The notes: generated by a model from the letters alone, not told the origin. Counted from the first letter of the stretch, positions 1 through 8,841 are shown. The stretch: 42,468 nt of DNA from Fibrobacter sp. (GCA_012513915.1 JAAZBG010000121.1:1-42468), one strand, 5' to 3'. A program made the numbers and translations.

Positions 1-965
1 GCCATCTGTCAGAATCAGTAGCAATAAACGACACTGTCGATTCACTTAAAAAAGCAATTAATCCTTTAAAAAGGATATCAGCAACCGGAATTGAAAGCAG
101 GGATACACTACCTGATTCACTTTTTCTCAGAGGTACCTATGCAGGAATCGGTATCGGCTGGTCCCTTGGAAATTTCGAAGCTTCAAATATCTGGAAGCAG
201 ACACTTCATTCCGATTTGAAATCACTTAACCTTACCGACACTGCATTTACAATTTTACAAGATTCGACAAGCAGCGATACCCTGATTCGAAACTACGGCG
301 ACACATCAAAAATTAGCTTTACAGTAAAAGAAAAGCCATCAGGCTACAATATGTCATTCCCGATTTCATTGTCACTTGTCACATTCGGACCGGAATCAAA
401 ACATACATGGGTTTTATCGTTTTTCTTTTTTTCAAAAAACCAGAAAAGTTCACTTTTTACGATTGCCGATTCTGTAAACCGCAGGATCGATATTAATCAA
501 AAATTCCGTCTCTATTCATCATCACTGCACTACCTCTACAGTCGCCGTATCCCCCCTGCATATATGCTGGTGGAAAATGTTAGCCGCACGGATGTTGTCG
601 CTGGTCTTGGCATTGCCCCGCTAATGTACATCGGATCATCAAATATTGTTAAAAAGCTCTCTGATGACAAGCGGATAACCACGATTTATGATAGTATCAA
701 TAGGCAGTTTCAATCGTTTGAAATGTATGGTTTGAGCCTGTCTCTCAAAGCAGGTTTTTCAACGGTTAAAAGAATCAAGTCCGGCGCTCTTGAAGTATCA
801 TTACTTTACACAATGACATGGAACGATTATTTTTATCATAATGGTGAAAGGGTCCATCGGTCGGATCTTAATCCGCAGGATAGTGATGGCAGTAAAGAAC
901 TTTCTTTTATGTCAAATAGATTTGAAATCTCGCTTGCACTGTTAAAGGGTCTTGGGAAAAAGTAG
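1..965 (+). CDS. Outer-membrane-like protein, 5' end outside window
   Basis: The reading frame is open from the window edge (frame starting at base 3) to the TAG at 963-965, so the gene begins upstream. About 320 codons are visible. I do not recognise a named family. The C-terminal half alternates hydrophobic and polar residues in short strands ending in aromatic residues, as in beta-barrel or surface-exposed outer-membrane proteins. It ends in a basic Gly-Lys-Lys tail. A TTG at 216 could be mistaken for a start, but the frame continues upstream through ordinary-looking protein sequence, so I treat it as internal. The barrel assignment is inferred from strand pattern only. Confidence 0.6.
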   Translation, partial: HLSESVAINDTVDSLKKAINPLKRISATGIESRDTLPDSLFLRGTYAGIGIGWSLGNFEASNIWKQTLHSDLKSLNLTDTAFTILQDSTSSDTLIRNYGDTSKISFTVKEKPSGYNMSFPISLSLVTFGPESKHTWVLSFFFFSKNQKSSLFTIADSVNRRIDINQKFRLYSSSLHYLYSRRIPPAYMLVENVSRTDVVAGLGIAPLMYIGSSNIVKKLSDDKRITTIYDSINRQFQSFEMYGLSLSLKAGFSTVKRIKSGALEVSLLYTMTWNDYFYHNGERVHRSDLNPQDSDGSKELSFMSNRFEISLALLKGLGKK

Positions 966-1004
966 TAATGAGCGTCTTTAATTGTTATGATTTAATCTGC
1001 CTTT

Positions 1005-1215
1005 TGTCCCAGAGGGACAGTATATTTATAGAAAATATACAATTAATTAAAACCTTTGTCCCGTAGGGACAATATAATCATAGGCACCTAAATAATATGC
1101 CAAACACATTCACATAGATCTATCTGACTTGATATACAATAAATATGTCGTCCCTAAGGGACTCGGATTTTTTTATTTTCGCGTATTCTATAAATATTTG
1201 ATCCCGATGGGATCA
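1005..1215. repeat. Two doublets of GTCCC-N3-GGGAC palindromic repeats
   Basis: Four short palindromes lie in this intergenic stretch: 1005-1019, 1056-1072, 1150-1162 and 1199-1215. The first three share a GTCCC-N3-GGGAC core; the fourth is GATCCC-N3-GGGATC. Centre-to-centre spacing is about 52, 92 and 51 bases, so they form two doublets. The AT-rich spacer near 1022-1037 (ATATTTATAGAAAATA) is nearly the reverse complement of the spacer at 1184-1197 (TATTCTATAAATAT), so the doublets face each other. This fits REP-like or BIME-like interspersed repeats. The rest of 966-1376 holds no gene I can support. Confidence 0.6.
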
Positions 1216-1376
1216 GAAATAAATCAGTTACTAATTATTTTTGTACAATGTCTAATGTCATATATTTCTTTACTGTTTATACTCTTTTAATGAATTGGAA
1301 TTTTCGGTTGACATGAGGGTAACACTCAACCCGTAAATTTCCTGGAAGTCATTCTTAATTTACAGGGCATCTTACT

Positions 1377-2048
1377 TTGAAACAATACAGCCCAGATATC
1401 GGAAAAGTTCACACGATACTAATGGAAGAATATGCCCGCCATAAAATGCCAGTCGTGGAGCTTATTCAGGCACAAACAAAAGAACCATTCAATGTACTCG
1501 TTGCGACAATCCTTAGTGCCCGCACAAAAGACCAGACTACAGCAGAAGTTGTAAAAAGGCTGTTTAAAGATGTAAAAAAGGCTGATGACTTCCGTCGCTT
1601 TACCGTTGAGGAAATTGAAAAAATAATCTACCCGGTCGGTTTTTTCCGTGAAAAGGCAAAACACCTTAAAAAACTTCCTGATGTACTTGACGATAAATTC
1701 AAGGGAATAATACCTGATACGGTAGAGGAACTGATCGAACTTCCCGGAGTTGGCAGAAAAACTGCGAACCTTGTTGTTGCAATTGGTTTTAATCTTCCTG
1801 CGATCTGTGTTGACATACATGTTCACAGAATAAGTAATCGTCTTGGTTATTTGACTACTAAGAATCCGCTTGAGACAGAAATGGCATTACGCAAACACCT
1901 TCCAGAAAAATACTGGATTACCTATAATTCATGTTTTGTCTCTTTTGGTCAAAACACCTGCAGTCCTATTAATCCTAAATGCAATATCTGCCCTATTTAC
2001 AAGTATTGTTCGCGGGTTAATGTCAAAAGTAAATTTCTGCAATCCTGA
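1377..2048 (+). CDS. nth: Endonuclease III (DNA glycosylase/AP lyase)
   Basis: Base-excision repair enzyme that removes oxidised pyrimidines and nicks at the abasic site. The 223 residues fit the usual length (about 210). The helix-hairpin-helix is LPGVGRKTAN near residue 122, with the catalytic Lys in it, and VDIHVHR near 143 holds the catalytic Asp. The C-terminal cluster has spacing Cys-x6-Cys-x2-Cys-x5-Cys, which binds [4Fe-4S]. The start is a TTG: an in-frame TAA at 1356-1358 leaves no ATG, and the Shine-Dalgarno upstream (acagggc) is weak, suggesting modest expression. It stands alone between the repeat cluster and the next plus-strand gene. Confidence 0.93.
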   Translation: MKQYSPDIGKVHTILMEEYARHKMPVVELIQAQTKEPFNVLVATILSARTKDQTTAEVVKRLFKDVKKADDFRRFTVEEIEKIIYPVGFFREKAKHLKKLPDVLDDKFKGIIPDTVEELIELPGVGRKTANLVVAIGFNLPAICVDIHVHRISNRLGYLTTKNPLETEMALRKHLPEKYWITYNSCFVSFGQNTCSPINPKCNICPIYKYCSRVNVKSKFLQS

Positions 2049-2219
2049 GATAATTGTCGCACTCATTTTTGTATCCTTTTTCTTCAATCCAACATTTTTG
2101 TGACATACATATTGGAAATTATCTGATTTATCACTGTATTTAAATGGCATATGATTTGCGCTATTATTAAGAATTAAGTACTGATTTTCTGTCAAATTCT
2201 GGTTTAAAGGAGTGTGGTG

Positions 2220-2615
2220 ATGGACATGTATGTAACATGGTTGGAAAAAGGCGATAAGTACCTTGCATCTGTAAAAGATACTGGTAAATCGGAAAAATTC
2301 TCACCTGTAATTCAGTATAATTTAATCGCGATGGCATTCGAAAGTTACGCAATGGCAATTCTTGATTATCACAAACAACTTCCTGATAACCACACCATTA
2401 CTGATTTACTTGATGCGTTAGACAAAGTAATTCACATTGATACATCATTACGCAATGCAATTATACGTCATGAAAACACGCAGATGCTCTGCCCGGTTTT
2501 TGAATATAGCCGAAGTGAGCCTACAATTGAGGAGATAATGGATTTTCGGGGAAAAATTGTTACCATCGCTGCAATTGCAAAAAAAATAATCAGTCAGGAA
2601 TTTGTTGATACTTAA
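2220..2615 (+). CDS. Small HEPN-like helical protein
   Basis: A 131-residue, almost entirely helical protein. I chose the ATG at 2220 over the GTGs at 2214 and 2217 because AAAGGAG at 2206-2212 sits 7 bases before it. The layout resembles HEPN domains: a long helix around residues 30-50, a second around 60-75, and an Arg-x5-His (R78 to H84) that could be the HEPN catalytic-type motif. HEPN proteins are often RNases in toxin-antitoxin or defence systems, but many are only structural or nucleotide-binding. No MNT-type nucleotidyltransferase partner is adjacent, so function is open. A strong hairpin follows the gene. Confidence 0.5.
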   Translation: MDMYVTWLEKGDKYLASVKDTGKSEKFSPVIQYNLIAMAFESYAMAILDYHKQLPDNHTITDLLDALDKVIHIDTSLRNAIIRHENTQMLCPVFEYSRSEPTIEEIMDFRGKIVTIAAIAKKIISQEFVDT

Positions 2616-2687
2616 CGAACCGAGATGTTTATTCCGTATTCACAGCCAACAGGAGGTTTACCCTCTCCCGCCACCTGGTTCGATAGT

Positions 2688-2715
2688 GGCATTATCTGTT
2701 CATGCAGATAATGCC
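2688..2715 (+). terminator. Strong hairpin between convergent genes
   Basis: GGCATTATCTG (2688-2698) pairs perfectly with CAGATAATGCC (2705-2715) across a 6-base loop. On the plus strand it is followed by TTATTTAT, a short U-rich tail, so it can terminate the upstream plus-strand gene. It abuts the stop codon of the minus-strand GH5 gene. A weaker outer pairing, CGAACC (2617-2622) with GGTTCG (2677-2682), may extend the structure. Confidence 0.65.
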
Positions 2716-4509
2716 TTATTTATAATCAATTTCGCATCTGCCTGCCTGCATTCTGCCACGAGGAAAGACAATCCGTACACTGCCGCTGTTATTTTGTGTT
2801 ACAACAGCAGTGAAAAGAACCGGAAGTGCAAGCCGGTCACGGGGGTTGGTACAACAATACGGAAAAGATGTACGTTGAACGCTGCTGGGAATAAATGTGG
2901 AATCATTTTGTGAAATCATAATTGAGACATCCTTTGCATTTCCGGGGAAATATGCAAACAGTCTAACCTCTGAGACAGATCCATCACATTTGTATTCAAT
3001 AATATCACCCGAAGACCCTTTCATTCGATGAAAATCATACTTGAACTGATATGGTTTCTTACTGGTAAAAGCAGTTCCCTTCAGAAGATGGTGCTTTTTA
3101 CCTGACGGAATAAATTCATCAACAAGCGTATGATGCGTCACCAGAACCGGACCCACAATCGCTGATGCCTCTGAGGATCCTGCTGAATTGTGTGCGAACA
3201 TGCGGTAGAAGTATTCTCTATCAAGTGAAACACTGGTGTCGCTGAACATAGAACGGTATGCAATAACGGTCTCATCCAGTAAAGAATCAATAGTATTCCA
3301 GGGGCCTTCAGGGGATGGTGAACGTTCGATATGATATGTGAGCGCTCCCGTGGATCCCTGCCAGCTGATTAACGATGGGTGTATTACTGGCAGCAGATTT
3401 GGAGGAGACGGAGGAGAAATCGGAGGAAGACTTAGTCCGCGAATGGTAAATGCACCATTACGAACAGCTTTCAGAATCGCTTCCTCATCAACCATTTCGT
3501 TACGGAGAAAACCACCAGGCCAATGCATCCCCTCACCATGATGCCAGGTAAATCCTCCATTGCGGTACCGGTAACGAAGGGACCAGATGCAGGCACCTGA
3601 TGCAGATGAATTGATAATACGCGGAATTACTTCCTCCGTTTTTTTTAATGACCAGCCCCATTCACCTGCGATGTATGCTTTTTTTTCTCTGATTTTATGA
3701 ATATCACGGGAAATTCTGTGTGCGCTTTTTTTGTAGTAATGGTTTGAGACAATATCGATATTCGGATCGTCAAGAGCAGCAGAACGTATACCATAATTAC
3801 CATCCATGATTAAATGGTTCGAATCGACCGATTTGATAAATTCGGTCATCTCACTGAGCCAATTACTGGAAGTATTCATCTCATTGCCGGTTTCCCAGCA
3901 GAGAATTGTCTTGTCATTTTTATATTGAATTCCGGTAACACTGTTTCGCCGGTTGCAAATATACTTTACCAGATGGCGATAGTCATTTTTCACGCTATCA
4001 CTTTCGAAATGGTAATTACCATCACGCAAACAGGCAAATGTTTTTTTTGCTCCCCACCAGGGAGGCCCTTCAAGAAATGGAATGATTATCCGAATGCCGT
4101 ATTCACCGGCTATAGCGAGTACCGAGTCCATTACCCTGAATGCGGCTTCATCATAGGTCCGCCATGATGTCAGGTGCTCCGGTCCAATCGCCGGATCATG
4201 GCGTCGATGCACTCTTAAACAATACTGACGGATCACTGTACCTCCAACCTGCTGCACGGCTTTCATTGCGTCATGTATCTCAAATGTTGTAGGAAGTGAC
4301 CATTGGTTGGTATTGGTAAATGCAAAATCATCCTCAAGTAGATGCAGATTGGGGACATTAAATGATATAAAACGAAACAGCGAATCACCATCATATAATC
4401 GGTTTCCATTACGGGAGATGAAATGCTCAAATGCATTCGCATGCATAGTACATAAAAGGAGCAGGTGAAGAATTGTTAATAAGAGTCTGAAGAGATTGTT
4501 TTGTTTCAT
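2716..4509 (-). CDS. Secreted GH5-family glycosidase (beta-mannanase-like)
   Basis: A 597-residue secreted glycoside hydrolase. Residues 1-26 are a signal peptide ending in ANA. A TIM-barrel of the GH5/clan A type follows (about 27-360). CWETGNEM holds the acid/base Glu at about 210 with its preceding Asn, HYY near 257 is an active-site histidine segment, and AGEWGW holds the nucleophile Glu at about 283. A proline-rich linker (SPPSPPN region, about 365-375) leads to a fibronectin-III-like module (about 375-460) and a C-terminal beta-sandwich (about 465-597) that may bind carbohydrate. The WETGNE sequence is typical of mannanase-type subfamilies, so beta-mannan is the likely substrate, but I cannot settle the subfamily. 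Confidence 0.8.
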   Translation of the reverse strand: MKQNNLFRLLLTILHLLLLCTMHANAFEHFISRNGNRLYDGDSLFRFISFNVPNLHLLEDDFAFTNTNQWSLPTTFEIHDAMKAVQQVGGTVIRQYCLRVHRRHDPAIGPEHLTSWRTYDEAAFRVMDSVLAIAGEYGIRIIIPFLEGPPWWGAKKTFACLRDGNYHFESDSVKNDYRHLVKYICNRRNSVTGIQYKNDKTILCWETGNEMNTSSNWLSEMTEFIKSVDSNHLIMDGNYGIRSAALDDPNIDIVSNHYYKKSAHRISRDIHKIREKKAYIAGEWGWSLKKTEEVIPRIINSSASGACIWSLRYRYRNGGFTWHHGEGMHWPGGFLRNEMVDEEAILKAVRNGAFTIRGLSLPPISPPSPPNLLPVIHPSLISWQGSTGALTYHIERSPSPEGPWNTIDSLLDETVIAYRSMFSDTSVSLDREYFYRMFAHNSAGSSEASAIVGPVLVTHHTLVDEFIPSGKKHHLLKGTAFTSKKPYQFKYDFHRMKGSSGDIIEYKCDGSVSEVRLFAYFPGNAKDVSIMISQNDSTFIPSSVQRTSFPYCCTNPRDRLALPVLFTAVVTQNNSGSVRIVFPRGRMQAGRCEIDYK

Positions 4510-5152
4510 AGATTTTATTCTACCAGTAAAATGATCAGGTACTCTTTTGGAAAGTATATGTTATCTGGAACAGAGATTCTTACAAGATCCGGTATCTTAA
4601 TCGCTGTTCAGACCGTGACAGTCGCAAATGGAGCTGCGAACAGTATGGTTTTTATCCCTTCCCCAACGATATTCATTCCGTTATCTGCCCGTAACAATTT
4701 CCGTATAAGGTACCCCTTTCATTTTCAGATGGTTTTGTCTACAACTAATAGGAGACAAAATTCAAAAAAAGTTGTGATTATTTGTTATTCGGCTGGCTGA
4801 TTGATAATGTGATCTATTTTACTTATGATTTTAAATTAGTACTTGGATTAGTCAGATACTACTATTCTGTTAATTTTTTTTAATCTATGATCGATATTAA
4901 TAGGTAGATAATATTGTCAACTCCCGGATAAGATATAATGCATCACTGAATAAAATGATCATTAAACCGTGGTCGCAATAGGTAAGCCATGAGCCTGCAA
5001 GCCACAGAAATCTGTCTCCACAGAGGCGGCATTACATGTCGTTAGGTCATTCACTGTACTTTGTATAATCGCCAGTGAGATTTCCCTGAAATGCGATTAC
5101 GTAAACCGAAACAGCCGAGACCACTACAAGAATGAAGTTGACGCCGGGAATG
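4510..5152. other. Intergenic stretch without a supportable gene
   Basis: This 640-base, AT-rich gap separates the GH5 gene from the end of the effector island. Both strands stay open for 65-100 codons near 4510-4800, but neither has a credible start with a ribosome binding site or a recognisable product. The only notable structure is the folded segment at 4981-5035, listed separately. Confidence 0.5.
4981..5035. ncRNA. Possible structured RNA element, family unknown
   Basis: Three nested helices can be drawn. GTAAGCC (4982-4988) pairs with GGC (5028-5030) plus TTAC (5032-5035) with one bulged A. GCCT (4993-4996) pairs with AGGC (5024-5027). ACAG (5004-5007) pairs with CTGT (5012-5015) across AAAT. 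The segment GCAAGCCACAG resembles part of the c-di-GMP-I (GEMM) core, but the P1b hairpin is missing and no plus-strand gene follows. The element could instead be read on the minus strand, in the leader of the GH5 gene. The assignment is weak. Confidence 0.25.
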
Positions 5153-6397
5153 TTATGGATTGAAAGTCCTACAACCGCTCGGAATATCTCTTGTTGACAG
5201 ATGGTTTTCATCTTGTGGGGGGATCGTACCACCAGAAAGATAACACTGTACAAATGCGTCATTTCCATTTTCCATTATTGCGTCAACCACAACAAAGTCA
5301 CGGTATAATCCTACCGGCGTTTTAAGGATTTTCGCAAGTTTTGAACCAAACTCCGGATCATTTCCGACATTGCAGGACACAACAATGAATTTTGTAACAT
5401 TGTTTTTTTTGAATGCATCACGAATTTTGAGAAGCATATCAACTTTTTTTCCCAACCTTATCAATTTCTCATCAGCCACTTTTTCTTCATCCTTGTATTT
5501 CCAGGTTCCGTCAGCCTGTTTTTCCGCTATATCTGGAAAGCTGAGCTCCTCGGCAGTTATTTTATTTGAATGGTTAATCATGCCTTTGATGCTTGAAGGG
5601 GTAGTATCAAAAGCTGTAATGTGAAAACGATTGTTTGCGCGAGGCAATGGATTCCCATCTTCCCCGATTGCTCCTTCTCCAGTCGCACCGTGCCCGGTTA
5701 ACAGTATTACCTTGCCGTATTTGCTTATGCCTGCAGCGGTTATTACTGAATTTTCGAAGGCCTGAAGCGTTGAATCAATTCCGACTTTGACTATTGATCT
5801 TCTGGCTTTTGCATATTTTAACCATTGATCTCCAAATCGTGCACTTGATCGATGGTCTTCAAGCTCCCCGTTAGTCTGCTTCTTTGTAAGGCCAATATCA
5901 GGAACTATCATCGTGTCAATAGGTCTTCGAACCTGTATTTTTCCGGAAAGCTTCGAATCGAGCTTGTCACCAATATAGCATTCTGCAGAAATTTCGTAGA
6001 AAGGTTTTTCCTCTTTTCGGTCAGGCAGTTCGAGTTCAAACTCTTTTGAATTGAATATAACGATGAGTTTAGGTGTACTTGTCGAATAATCATCACCCTG
6101 TTTGTGAAACTCAGGATTCTGGAAATTTGAATTTGCAAAAGGATCTGCGGCAAGTGGATCAAAATTCTCTGTCGGAGCCTCCGATAGTATAAATTTTTTA
6201 TCGCTGATTGAACCTTTTATCGTCATCAGTTTTCTTGCAGTTGTCGCTTCGTCGTTTGTTGAGGAAACTTCATTGAGTACAATCCTGACATTATTTGCTG
6301 TTTTTGGAAGATTCGAAAGAACAATTCTGAGTTTCCCATTGTAATTGACTATATTCGCCGGATTTTTCGAATCGGCAAGTAAGTTGATATTTATCAT
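5153..6397 (-). CDS. Putative caspase-fold (His/Cys) effector
   Basis: A 414-residue protein without a signal peptide, last gene of the island. The N-terminal part (about 1-160) is beta-rich and Ig-like. The C-terminal part has an alpha/beta core with two conserved-looking spots: ILLTGHGATGEG, with His236 after a hydrophobic strand, and KFIVVSCNVG, with Cys342 after another strand. A His-Gly after one strand and a Cys at the end of the next is the dyad layout of caspase-like (clan CD) peptidases and of the DUF4347 surface domain. The start ATG overlaps the preceding stop by 4 bases (ATGA, 6394-6397), implying translational coupling. I infer a protease-like T6SS effector; substrate unknown. 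It could also be an inactive fold relative. Confidence 0.55.
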   Translation of the reverse strand: MININLLADSKNPANIVNYNGKLRIVLSNLPKTANNVRIVLNEVSSTNDEATTARKLMTIKGSISDKKFILSEAPTENFDPLAADPFANSNFQNPEFHKQGDDYSTSTPKLIVIFNSKEFELELPDRKEEKPFYEISAECYIGDKLDSKLSGKIQVRRPIDTMIVPDIGLTKKQTNGELEDHRSSARFGDQWLKYAKARRSIVKVGIDSTLQAFENSVITAAGISKYGKVILLTGHGATGEGAIGEDGNPLPRANNRFHITAFDTTPSSIKGMINHSNKITAEELSFPDIAEKQADGTWKYKDEEKVADEKLIRLGKKVDMLLKIRDAFKKNNVTKFIVVSCNVGNDPEFGSKLAKILKTPVGLYRDFVVVDAIMENGNDAFVQCYLSGGTIPPQDENHLSTRDIPSGCRTFNP

Positions 6398-7416
6398 GTA
6401 TTCTCCTCCGCATCTATCCAGAAGTATTCTTTATTGAGTTGCCATTCGATATTGCTGATATCCAACGGAAATGTGGGAATAATGTATTCGTATCCTGCCA
6501 ATCTGAGGGAACATTCACCAGCCGGGACATCCTCTATCGAAAGCAGCCCGGTCCCGGAGGTCGTTCCAGTATAGTTCTTTCCATCAGAACCGACAACTTC
6601 ATACGTAACATTAGAAACAACCTCTTCAGAATTCTTTAGAATCAAAGAAATATGCTGCAGTTCATCCTCATCGTCTGCCTGCGGTTCTTCCGATGCCTCT
6701 GGATATTCTTGAATTCCTTTTATCGCACCAGCAGGAGAAGAGATCCTACTACCGACCGATACCGATCTAACAACGGGATTCTTATGGCTTCCGGGAACTA
6801 TGGTGCCGTCAACTATTATTTTTCTGGGTTTGTCATAAACCTGTGCTGTGCCGCTGGAACCAGTTTCAGAACCAGGTATGCCTTCTGGGCCAGTACCCTC
6901 AGTATTATTTGTTTCCCTGGCAAGTCCTTTATAGTAAAGCCTCAGCGCCGATTTCAGTTCATCTCCACTGAGCTCACTGTACAGCGACTCTTCAAGTATG
7001 TCTTCACCGGGATATCGTTCATGAAACAACTTGTCAAGAGCACCCATCTGTCCAGCGTTATACGCCTCTCTCAAAACAAGCATTAGGGCATCCTCATCAG
7101 TACTATTGAATAATCCTGAAGGGTGAAAAGCGTTGTATAAACGATTGGCCCAATCCGGATCATCAACACCCTGCGGATTTGCGCGGCGCGGGGAAGGTAC
7201 TTCATAATACAGCGGCAGCGCCTTCTTCAGTTCCTGTTCATTTAACTCACTGTATAGTTCATCTTCAAGCTCCGGGTAACGGGAATTCAATTCCTGCATC
7301 TGCCCCTTAGCCTCCGTGAGAACGGAAAGTACTTCGTACTCATCTGTACCCAAACCATCGAAAGCATTCTTAAGTCGTTCCACCCAGTTGTCAATATTTG
7401 ATGCCATGATCACCAT
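6394..7416 (-). CDS. Two-repeat bacterial annexin-like protein
   Basis: A 340-residue protein. Two annexin-type repeats lie at about 8-72 and 87-164, each ending in a similar helix (YSELNEQELKKALPLYY and YSELSGDELKSALRLYY). Repeat 1 has GLGTDE at 21-26 and a Glu 38 residues after the Thr, matching the annexin type II calcium motif (GxGT then about 38 residues then D/E). Repeat 2 has a GLFNSTDED variant. After a low-complexity linker (about 170-250) comes an Ig-like/TTR-like beta domain (about 255-335). Annexins bind acidic phospholipid in a calcium-dependent way. The gene starts 9 bases after the nuclease gene stop; an ATG at 7407 is an alternative start. I infer a membrane-binding effector or adaptor. 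Confidence 0.65.
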   Translation of the reverse strand: MVIMASNIDNWVERLKNAFDGLGTDEYEVLSVLTEAKGQMQELNSRYPELEDELYSELNEQELKKALPLYYEVPSPRRANPQGVDDPDWANRLYNAFHPSGLFNSTDEDALMLVLREAYNAGQMGALDKLFHERYPGEDILEESLYSELSGDELKSALRLYYKGLARETNNTEGTGPEGIPGSETGSSGTAQVYDKPRKIIVDGTIVPGSHKNPVVRSVSVGSRISSPAGAIKGIQEYPEASEEPQADDEDELQHISLILKNSEEVVSNVTYEVVGSDGKNYTGTTSGTGLLSIEDVPAGECSLRLAGYEYIIPTFPLDISNIEWQLNKEYFWIDAEENT

Positions 7417-7425
7417 CCCAGAAAA

Positions 7426-8829
7426 TCAGGACCGAGCTGTCCCGATCACGTAAAATTTTTTTCCTTGGTAAGTCACCCCTTCGGCACTTCCATCACTTTG
7501 AACCTGATCCTTTGGAACAATCAGCATCTGTTCGTGAATTACCTCGGGCTTGTCCGCCTCTGCATTTTTGGCTAAACCCATTACCAGTAAAACACCAGCG
7601 GCTTTGGCGGTGATTTTAGTTGCCGGATGCAGAATGATTATTTGTGCTGCCTTTGCGGCTGTTGTTGCTTCAACTGCTATTCCAACACTTGTTGCACCTT
7701 CAACTGCAGTTGCAGCTGCGGTGGTAGTTGCTGCAGTTGATGTGCCGGCAATAGCGACACTTGAAAATACACAGAGTGCGATCGTTAGATATGCAGCCTC
7801 AGCACTTATGATAACTGCCAGCGTTAAATTCCTCAATCCGATTACCGGATTGTATTTCGGATCCATTGCACGAACCTGCAAGTTATTGATGGTATTTTGC
7901 ATAATGTATTTACCAACAAATTCGATGTAAATGCCCTGTTCCGAAATAATTACAAATTCTGTACCCACCGGTGCGGGGGCAACCTTGAGATCAATTTCTT
8001 TCTGTAACATTACAATGAATTTTTGTTGTTCTTCATAATCACCGATTTGCAGCTGAGGATGCATATTTACAATCTTCGGTGTTTTTTTTGCCTCAGTGTC
8101 TTCCTTGGTTTCGGGTACTGCGACTTGGTTGATATTTCTCTTTCTCTCTTCCTCATTCTTCTTTTTCAATTCATACACGCGGTAGATAATCAAACCTCGT
8201 GTATGTTCTTCTCCAGAATGATCAGTCAGTCCGGTGCATACCACCTGACCCTGCTGGATCGAGATTATATGCGGCGGTTTCCATATGGCGGTTCCCTGGA
8301 CCCACTTATGAGGGCCTTCATCAGGAAATTCTCGATCATATTCATCAGATATTTCCTGTGCCAATTTGTAATCATCGGCAAGTTGTTGGTAGCCTGCACT
8401 GATGTAATGCCTTGTTTTGATTTCGTAAATCACTCTTCTGGTGAAATCGATTATATCAGGCCGCAAAGGCTGACTAACTCCGTAATAACGTTCCAGAAAG
8501 TAATCAGCAAATTTTCGTTCTTTCGCACCTCGGGGTAGTCTGGTACCCCACTGGCGTTTCTGAATTCCTCGCCATATTTCATCCCGTGTCAACTTTAACA
8601 TTTGATCAGCCATACTTGAGCCTCGCTCAAATAGCATATCTGATAAAACGTCATTACTAGAATATTTATTTCTGTAGGTAGTCTCTATTGCTCTGTTGGC
8701 AGGAGCGGAACCAGTCTTTGGACTTGAACTCAGATCTCTTTCTTTCCACTCCCATCCCGGAGGAGCAGGAAGAGGAGGCGGGCATTTACATGGTGACTTT
8801 TTTGGAGCAGCCTTTATTGGTCCTCCCAT
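7426..8829 (-). CDS. PD-(D/E)XK nuclease-like T6SS effector candidate
   Basis: A 467-residue protein. The N terminus is proline-rich with CKCPPP near residue 14. Residues about 105-150 carry a nuclease-like core: a helix, then RPDIIDF with P124-D125, then strand VIYEIKTRH with E136-x-K138. This matches the PD-x(n)-(D/E)xK motif of restriction-endonuclease-fold toxins. A charged helical stretch (about 220-260) follows. Residues about 330-430 are hydrophobic and Ala/Thr-rich, with one or two possible transmembrane segments that might help entry into a target cell. The gene lies 12 bases after its upstream neighbour. No short immunity-like gene is obvious next to it. Nuclease activity is inferred from the motif only. 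Confidence 0.6.
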   Translation of the reverse strand: MGGPIKAAPKKSPCKCPPPLPAPPGWEWKERDLSSSPKTGSAPANRAIETTYRNKYSSNDVLSDMLFERGSSMADQMLKLTRDEIWRGIQKRQWGTRLPRGAKERKFADYFLERYYGVSQPLRPDIIDFTRRVIYEIKTRHYISAGYQQLADDYKLAQEISDEYDREFPDEGPHKWVQGTAIWKPPHIISIQQGQVVCTGLTDHSGEEHTRGLIIYRVYELKKKNEEERKRNINQVAVPETKEDTEAKKTPKIVNMHPQLQIGDYEEQQKFIVMLQKEIDLKVAPAPVGTEFVIISEQGIYIEFVGKYIMQNTINNLQVRAMDPKYNPVIGLRNLTLAVIISAEAAYLTIALCVFSSVAIAGTSTAATTTAAATAVEGATSVGIAVEATTAAKAAQIIILHPATKITAKAAGVLLVMGLAKNAEADKPEVIHEQMLIVPKDQVQSDGSAEGVTYQGKKFYVIGTARS

Positions 8830-8841
8830 CGGATTCTCCTT

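Noticed and set aside
4518..4718. Minus-strand frame with one in-frame TGA before GH5 (a possible decayed gene or selenoprotein)
   Set aside because: No start or recognisable family, no SECIS-like hairpin, and the opposite strand is equally open.
4501..4800. 99-residue plus-strand frame
   Set aside because: It overlaps the GH5 start in antisense and lacks a ribosome binding site and a recognisable product.
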